Origin: CAYSCW01 sp964449165
Lineage (GTDB): Bacteria; Acidobacteriota; Aminicenantia; Aminicenantales; Aminicenantaceae
Assembly (NCBI GenBank): GCA_964449165.1
Contig: CAYVAT010000054.1
Span: forward strand, 1-17,402
Direction: 5' to 3'
DNA: 17,402 nt
Positions 13,124 to 17,402 of this stretch are shown piece after piece (the first letter of the stretch is position 1; each line of letters opens with the position of its first letter). The notes under the pieces are model-generated. The model was not told where the DNA came from, ran no database searches, and saw only the letters and a program-made list of their open reading frames with translations. Both the position numbers and the translations under genes were made by a program.

Positions 13124-14374
13124 ATGGGAAAAACCGTCATCGAGAAGATCATCCAGTCTCATGCCCAGGAAGAGGCGAAGCCTGGAAAAATTGTCTGGAT
13201 GGATCTTGACATCCGCTCGGCTCGGGATTTCGGGGGTCCCAATGTGGTTAAGAATTATAAGAGGGAATACGGAGATGAGCCAGTGGCTGATCCCGATAAA
13301 ACTTTCTTCACTTTCGACCTCTGTGCTCCGGCCTGCTCCATCAAATACGCCGACAACCAGCAAATATGCCGTATCTTTGCCCGCAGGCAGAATATAAGAG
13401 TCTTTGATGTAGACAGGGGTATCGGTTCTCATGTGTTGATGGAAGAGGGTTTGGCTGAGTCCAATTCCACGGTTGTGGGAACTGATAGCCATATGAACAT
13501 CCTTGGTGCTGCAGGCTGCTTTGGGCAGGGCATGGGAGATGTGGATATTTCCTTCGCCTTTAAGACCGGAAAGACCTGGTTTGAGATTCCGGAGACCGTC
13601 AGGATTCTGCTTAGAGGAGAGTATTCCTGGCCTTCATCGGCCAAGGATTTAGCCCTTTTCCTCCTGAAAAAGCTGGGGACAGAAAAGGTCGCCTTGAAAT
13701 CCGTCGAATTCTACGGACAGTCAGCAGAACACCTTTCTCTTTCCGGCCGGATCACCCTGTGCAGCATGGTCACCGAGATGGCCGGAATCATCGGGTTTGT
13801 TCCTGAATTTAAAAGATCACTGGTGGAGGAGATCGAACGTTTTTCAGGGTCAAAATTTTCGCCTCTCAAGCCAGATAAAGATTGTGTTTACAGGGATGAA
13901 ATTGAGATCGACCTGGATGGACTTCCACCTCATGTAGCTGCCCCTTTTTCTCCGACAAATGTCTTTTCTGTCTCAGAACTTCGAGGGATCAAGATTGATT
14001 CCGGATTCATCGGCTCCTGCACTAACGGGCGCACAGAAGATTTTGAGGAAGCTTATCGTATTTTGAAGGGGAGGAAAGTAAAAGAAGGTATCATGCTTAA
14101 AATCGTTCCTGCCACAAAACGTGTTTACACAGAGCTTCTCGAGAAAGGTATCATCGAAGGCCTGTTTCGAAGCGGCGCCATCATCTCCAGCCCCGGTTGC
14201 GGCGGTTGCGCGGAAGGGATGGTCGGGCTGACTGGAGAGGGAGAAGTTCAGATCAGCACCGGAAACCGTAATTTTGCTGGAAAACAGGGTAAGGGAAAAA
14301 CATACTTGGCCAGTCCAGCGGTTGTGGCCGCTTCTTGTGCGGCCGGTCAGATTATCAGCCCGGAGGAACTCTAG
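13124..14374 (+). CDS. Aconitase/3-isopropylmalate dehydratase family large subunit, copy 2 (divergent)
   Basis: The 416-residue protein is a second LeuC-type subunit starting 11 nt after the dehydrogenase stop. The [4Fe-4S] ligands are kept: GSCTNGR with C299 and SPGCGGC with C359 and C362. Other positions differ from copy 1: DRGIGSHVLMEEG (97-109) replaces SHGICHQ, GTDSHMNILGAAG (119-131) replaces GADSHTPTYGAFG, and DLCAPACSIKYADNQ replaces LDHVVPP. Thus it is not a recent duplicate and probably has another substrate or carries out another half-reaction. N-terminal MGKT matches copy 1. The Shine-Dalgarno before ATG 13124 is weak (AAAGAG). It pairs with the small subunit that starts one base after its stop. 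Confidence 0.86.
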   Translation: MGKTVIEKIIQSHAQEEAKPGKIVWMDLDIRSARDFGGPNVVKNYKREYGDEPVADPDKTFFTFDLCAPACSIKYADNQQICRIFARRQNIRVFDVDRGIGSHVLMEEGLAESNSTVVGTDSHMNILGAAGCFGQGMGDVDISFAFKTGKTWFEIPETVRILLRGEYSWPSSAKDLALFLLKKLGTEKVALKSVEFYGQSAEHLSLSGRITLCSMVTEMAGIIGFVPEFKRSLVEEIERFSGSKFSPLKPDKDCVYRDEIEIDLDGLPPHVAAPFSPTNVFSVSELRGIKIDSGFIGSCTNGRTEDFEEAYRILKGRKVKEGIMLKIVPATKRVYTELLEKGIIEGLFRSGAIISSPGCGGCAEGMVGLTGEGEVQISTGNRNFAGKQGKGKTYLASPAVVAASCAAGQIISPEEL

Positions 14375-14375
14375 G

Positions 14376-14915
14376 ATGAGCGGCACGGTTCATCATGGAA
14401 GGATCTGGGTTATTTTGGATGAACAGGGAAAATTGATGGCAGACATCGATACCGACCAGATCTATCATAATGCCTTTCTTCATATCACTGAGCTTTCGGA
14501 GATGGGGCAATATGCCATGGGAAACCTGGAAGGATGGAAGGATTTCGCCCAAAAAGCAGGGCCAGGAGATATCATCGTTGCTGGAAGAAATTTCGGGGCA
14601 GGCTCATCCCGACAGCAGGCTGTGGACTGCTTCATTTCATTGAAAATCGGATGCGTTCTTGCTCCTTCTTTCGGAGCCATCTATTACCGGAATGCAGTCA
14701 ACTCGGGTTTCCCTCTCTTGAGAGGTCCTCAGCTTGATGAGTTAGTTGCTCAGAAGAGCTTGGAGACAGGAGACCTGGTTGAAATCGACTTTCGAAAGGG
14801 TCGAGCAAAGAACATCAGCAAAAATATCTCCTTTCCATTCGATCCTATGAGTCAGGTTCAATTAGATATATTTTTGGCTGGGAATCTTTTCAACTATGGG
14901 AAAACCATCAAATAG
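14376..14915 (+). CDS. Aconitase/3-isopropylmalate dehydratase family small subunit, copy 2 (divergent)
   Basis: ATG 14376 is chosen because GGAGGA (14362-14367) is well placed and the upstream in-frame reading overlaps the large-subunit gene. The protein has 179 residues. It shows the swivel-domain motifs IDTDQIYHNAFL (24-35), GDIIVAGRNFGAGSSRQQAVDC (64-85, with GAGSS in place of the usual GCGSS) and FGAIYYRNAVNSGFPLL. The specificity loop (YHNAFLHI) differs from the YTYS of copy 1. One base separates it from its large subunit, so the pair is coupled. It is the last metabolic gene of the cluster; tsaB starts 11 nt later. Confidence 0.85.
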   Translation: MSGTVHHGRIWVILDEQGKLMADIDTDQIYHNAFLHITELSEMGQYAMGNLEGWKDFAQKAGPGDIIVAGRNFGAGSSRQQAVDCFISLKIGCVLAPSFGAIYYRNAVNSGFPLLRGPQLDELVAQKSLETGDLVEIDFRKGRAKNISKNISFPFDPMSQVQLDIFLAGNLFNYGKTIK

Positions 14916-14925
14916 GTAGTCATTT

Positions 14926-15606
14926 ATGCTTATTCTGGCTGTGGATACAACCACGTTCTCGGGCTCCGTGGCCCTGTTGAGAAAGACAACGCTTCTGGCT
15001 GAAGTCAACCTGGAATCTCCCATGACCCATTCAGAGAAGCTCCTTCCTGCTGTTGATTTTATACTGGAGAGCAACAGCCTTGATATCCAGGATATCGACG
15101 GCTATGCCCTTTCTGTCGGGCCGGGCTCTTTTACAGGGATTCGGATCGGTTTGAGCACGATCAAGTCATTTAGCTGGGCTTCAGGAAAACCGATTGCTCC
15201 TGTATCCACGCTGGAGGCATTGGCTCTCAAGCTGAGGGATCCTCAGAAGCGTCTCCTTTCCCCTCTCCTGGATGCGAAAAAAGGAGAAATCTATGCAGGT
15301 CTTTTCGAATCAAGAGGAAAAAAGCTGAATGAGATTGTTCCTCAGGGAGCCTATTCTCCTGACCGCTTCTTCTCTCTTCTTCCTTCGCACCGAGTCATTC
15401 ATTTTATCGGGAGCGGAGTCGATGTTTACAAGGAGAAAATTTTCCAATATTTCAAGGATAAAGCGCGACTCTCTTCGCGTTCCCTTTTTATCGCCCATGA
15501 GATTGGGCTATTGGGATACCGGATACTGAGGGATAACAAAGGCAAAGACTTTCACCAGGTCCAGCCTCTCTATTTTAGGAAGTCGCAGGCGGAGGAGAAA
15601 GATTAA
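14926..15606 (+). CDS. tsaB: tRNA threonylcarbamoyladenosine biosynthesis protein TsaB
   Basis: The 226-residue ASKHA-fold protein has the TsaB marks: MLILAVDTTTFSGSVAL at the start, HSEKLLP (35-41), SVGPGSFTGIRIGLST (63-78) and LDAKKGEIYAG. TsaB is the non-catalytic partner of TsaD in the complex that adds the threonylcarbamoyl group to A37 of ANN-reading tRNAs. It starts 11 nt after the second hydro-lyase small subunit with no terminator between them, so it may be co-transcribed with the metabolic cluster. A tsaB-rimI order is common in bacteria. Length is normal. Confidence 0.93.
   Translation: MLILAVDTTTFSGSVALLRKTTLLAEVNLESPMTHSEKLLPAVDFILESNSLDIQDIDGYALSVGPGSFTGIRIGLSTIKSFSWASGKPIAPVSTLEALALKLRDPQKRLLSPLLDAKKGEIYAGLFESRGKKLNEIVPQGAYSPDRFFSLLPSHRVIHFIGSGVDVYKEKIFQYFKDKARLSSRSLFIAHEIGLLGYRILRDNKGKDFHQVQPLYFRKSQAEEKD
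15591..15604 (+). promoter_or_regulatory. Shine-Dalgarno sequence suggesting a non-standard ATT start for rimI
   Basis: GGAGGA (15591-15596) lies at the end of tsaB and points to ATT 15602-15604, which is in frame with rimI. No ATG, GTG or TTG exists in this frame closer to it. The usual ATG 15647 has only AGGA at 2-nt spacing. Confidence 0.35.
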
Positions 15607-15646
15607 GAGAGAAAAACTTCCCCAGAGCTTTTTTTATCTCAGGAAG

Positions 15647-16081
15647 ATGATAGATGACGATGTGCCTGAAGTGTGGGCAATCGAGAAGATCTCATTCACC
15701 AATCCCTGGCATAAATCCGCCTTTCTTGGTGAGGTTCACAACTATCCAATCTCTCATCCTTATGTCATGGTTCACAGCATCGAGAAGAGGATCATCGGTT
15801 ATCTCATTTATTGGATCCTGGATAAGGAAGTTCAGATCAGCAATATCGCCATCCATCCGGATTACAGAAGAATGGGTCTCGGAGAGACGGTATTGAGACA
15901 ACTGCTGTCTCAATTGAGGAAGAAAAGAACAGAATTCATTTTTTTAGAGGTCAGGCCTTCCAACACGGCTGCTCTGAACCTGTACAGGAAATTGGATTTT
16001 GAAATAGTGGGCATAAGGAAAGACTATTACCGGAACCCCTCAGAACACGCCATCATCATGGGAAGGCGTCTCGTTCAGTAG
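15647..16081 (+). CDS. rimI: Ribosomal-protein-alanine N-acetyltransferase RimI-like (GNAT)
   Basis: From ATG 15647 the protein has 144 residues and the GNAT core: SNIAIHPDYRRMGLGETVL, with the acetyl-CoA P-loop RRMGLG (74-79), and the RimI signature FLEVRPSNTAALNLYRKLDF with candidate catalytic E101 and Y113. RimI acetylates the N-terminus of ribosomal protein S18. It normally sits beside tsaB, as here. The usual first beta-strand (YLR-x-M) is encoded just upstream of this ATG as SFFYLRK, so the true protein probably starts earlier, perhaps at ATT 15602, giving 159 residues. The gene converges on truA and overlaps it by 7 nt. Confidence 0.87.
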   Translation: MIDDDVPEVWAIEKISFTNPWHKSAFLGEVHNYPISHPYVMVHSIEKRIIGYLIYWILDKEVQISNIAIHPDYRRMGLGETVLRQLLSQLRKKRTEFIFLEVRPSNTAALNLYRKLDFEIVGIRKDYYRNPSEHAIIMGRRLVQ

Positions 16082-16806
16082 ATCACTTTCATCAGGCACA
16101 GCCCCTTGGCTGGGGCTGTAGGGCCGGCCAGGGAGCGCTTCTTTTCTTCGAAGATTTCATCGATGATCGAAGGGAGGACTCTTCCTTTGCCTATTTCCAG
16201 AAGAGTCCCCACCATGGTCCTGACCATGTATCTCAAGAATCCATTGGCCTCCACAGTGTAGGTGATTTCATGACCTTTTTTTGTTATCTCAGAAGAGAGG
16301 ACCTTCCTTACTGGATGGAGGAACCTGTTGGATGAAAAGCCAGAAAAGTCGGCTTCCCTGATGAAGAGAGAAGCGGCCTTTTTCATCTGAGCGATATCAA
16401 GGGGAGAGGACCACTGTTGGACATAGCGAATGAGGAAGGGAGTGATGCGGGGAGAGTTGAATATGCGGTATTGATAGATCTTGGATCGAGCCATTTTTCG
16501 GGCGTGGAAGTCCGGGGCGGCTTCGATCAGAGAGATAACCCGCACATCAGGGGGAAGCAGGGAATTCAGGGCTCTGCAGATCTCTTCTTCGCTCATACTG
16601 GTTTTGACCTTGAAGTGAGCCGTTTGGCCTTGAGCATGGACTCCCGCATCTGTTCTTCCTGCACCTGTGACAGGTGTTCTCTTATGGACGATTCTCTCCA
16701 GCGAATCCTCGATCACGCCTTGAACAGTCCGTTTTCGGGGCTGCCGTTGCCAACCGTGGAAATCTATTCCGTCATAACTGAGGATGAGCTTATAGTTCTG
16801 GGGCAT
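16075..16806 (-). CDS. truA: tRNA pseudouridine(38-40) synthase TruA
   Basis: The 243-residue protein is full length for TruA. The hallmark TGAGRTDAGVHAQGQTAHF (47-65) contains the catalytic Asp53. YDGIDFHGWQRQP (11-23) and GFLRYMVRTMVGTL near the C-terminus are family motifs. TruA makes pseudouridine at positions 38-40 of the tRNA anticodon stem-loop. A GGGAG ribosome-binding site precedes ATG 16806. Its 3' end overlaps rimI on the other strand by 7 nt. The LOG-like gene lies 124 nt upstream on the same strand. Confidence 0.94.
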   Translation of the reverse strand: MPQNYKLILSYDGIDFHGWQRQPRKRTVQGVIEDSLERIVHKRTPVTGAGRTDAGVHAQGQTAHFKVKTSMSEEEICRALNSLLPPDVRVISLIEAAPDFHARKMARSKIYQYRIFNSPRITPFLIRYVQQWSSPLDIAQMKKAASLFIREADFSGFSSNRFLHPVRKVLSSEITKKGHEITYTVEANGFLRYMVRTMVGTLLEIGKGRVLPSIIDEIFEEKKRSLAGPTAPAKGLCLMKVIY

Positions 16807-16930
16807 TTTAAAATATCTCCCTCTATTCTTTCCTGTTTACCTCTTCGTAGACAGCGTCTTGGAAATTTCTTTTTTGGCTTGATTCTTATTTCGATTCCTC
16901 ATCCTGTTCCAAAATCGGAGAAGGAAAGAA

Positions 16931-17392
16931 TCATGGATTGCCCAAAGCAAGCTTCACGGCTTCTTCAGCCGTGCCCGCTTTGACAACTCTCCGGATATCC
17001 CATGTTCCCAACCCGATGACTTTCTTTCCGTAGATGAATCCGTAGGCGATTTCGGTTAGAGTTCCGTACTGTCCGTCCACGGCAATAATGACATCTGAGT
17101 TCATGGCCACTAGGGAATTTCGGGCGTAGCCCAGTCCGGTGGCGATGGCGAGATCGATATAGGGATTGGTATCAAGCTTTGAGTTCCCCGGAAGAATCCC
17201 CACGGTCACGCCTCCTGCTTCCTTTGCTCCTCGGGATGAAGCTTCCATGATCCCGCCGAGGCCGCCGCAGACGAGGATGGCATCGTTCTCTGCAATCAGT
17301 CGGCCCACCTCCAGGGCAAGGTCATAGAACCCTTGAGAAGGATTCGCTCCTCCGATAACTCCTATTCTCAGTTTTTTCTTAAGCTCATTCAT
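16931..17392 (-). CDS. TIGR00725-type LOG/SLOG-fold nucleotide-binding protein
   Basis: The 153-residue protein is a small Rossmann-like SLOG protein: RIGVIGGANPSQ (9-20), VCGGLGGIMEASSRGAKEAG (41-60), VGILPG (64-69), GLGYARN (86-92) and VDGQYGTLTEIAYGF (105-119). LOG phosphoribohydrolases (cytokinin-activating) carry PGGxGTxxE; here the loop is DGQYGTLTE, as in the TIGR00725 relatives whose biochemical role is unsettled. The start is ATG 17392, with a purine-rich AGGAAAAAGG directly upstream at the window edge. The gene may share a transcript with truA. Confidence 0.85.
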   Translation of the reverse strand: MNELKKKLRIGVIGGANPSQGFYDLALEVGRLIAENDAILVCGGLGGIMEASSRGAKEAGGVTVGILPGNSKLDTNPYIDLAIATGLGYARNSLVAMNSDVIIAVDGQYGTLTEIAYGFIYGKKVIGLGTWDIRRVVKAGTAEEAVKLALGNP

Positions 17393-17402
17393 CCTTTTTC
17401 CT

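Noticed and set aside
10114..14915. A standard leucine biosynthesis leuBCD operon
   Set aside because: No 2-isopropylmalate synthase gene is present, there are two different C/D pairs, the dehydrogenase lacks the isopropylmalate GLLxLRK region, and the genes upstream are CoA ligase and citryl-CoA lyase types.
16098..16119. Perfect 8-bp hairpin ACAGCCCC/GGGGCTGT as terminator of rimI
   Set aside because: It lies inside the truA coding region and no T-run follows on either strand. It may still act weakly, but the sequence does not support a terminator call.
16832..16930. A 21-codon minus-strand ORF between the LOG-like gene and truA
   Set aside because: It is short, Lys/Arg-rich, lacks a clear ribosome-binding site and shows no recognisable motif.

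Overview
The window reads as a 17.4 kb piece of a Gram-negative bacterial chromosome from a draft or metagenome assembly. An outer-membrane TonB-dependent receptor tail ends in an aromatic beta-barrel C-terminus, and a run of exactly 100 N splits one gene. The mix of an Oar-like receptor, an M61 aminopeptidase with PDZ domain and a GH36-type glycosidase resembles a heterotroph of the Acidobacteriota/Aminicenantes kind. That placement is an impression from protein style, not a database result. No rRNA, tRNA, CRISPR array, insertion sequence or phage gene was seen.

Layout. Positions 1-663: the 3' end of a TonB-dependent receptor gene closed by a strong intrinsic terminator. 718-1468: a GntR/FCD-type regulator with a candidate self-operator. 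1469-1783: a non-coding stretch with a perfect 8-bp hairpin. 1784-3410: a secreted M61 metallo-aminopeptidase interrupted by the scaffold gap. 3538-6075 (minus): a secreted multidomain alpha-galactosidase-like enzyme. 6076-6240: a divergent control region with two TTGACA boxes facing apart and two dyads. 6241-14915: the main feature, an eight-gene metabolic cluster on the plus strand. 14926-16081: tsaB and rimI, in line with the cluster. 16075-17392 (minus): truA and a LOG/TIGR00725-type nucleotide-binding protein.

The central cluster encodes, in order: a SucC-like ATP-grasp CoA-ligase subunit carrying a C-terminal two-cluster ferredoxin domain; a SucD-like subunit with its phosphohistidine motif; a short citrate-synthase-fold protein of citryl-CoA-lyase size with the catalytic His/His/Asp set; an HD-domain phosphohydrolase; a LeuC/LeuD-type hydro-lyase pair; an isocitrate/isopropylmalate-dehydrogenase-family enzyme; and a second, divergent LeuC/LeuD-type pair. 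Read as a pathway, this joins acetyl-CoA + oxaloacetate, citryl-CoA, citrate (or a homologue), isocitrate (or a homologue) and 2-oxoglutarate (or a homologue). It would use the two-step citryl-CoA synthetase / citryl-CoA lyase route known from Hydrogenobacter rather than ATP-citrate lyase. Direction is open: ATP-driven citrate cleavage as in the reductive TCA cycle, or citrate formation that recovers the thioester energy as ATP. The ferredoxin fusion, the HD protein and the duplicated hydro-lyase do not fit the textbook pathway and are the best candidates for something undescribed. Homocitrate- or methylcitrate-type substrates are real alternatives. There is no 2-isopropylmalate synthase here, so a plain leucine operon is unlikely.
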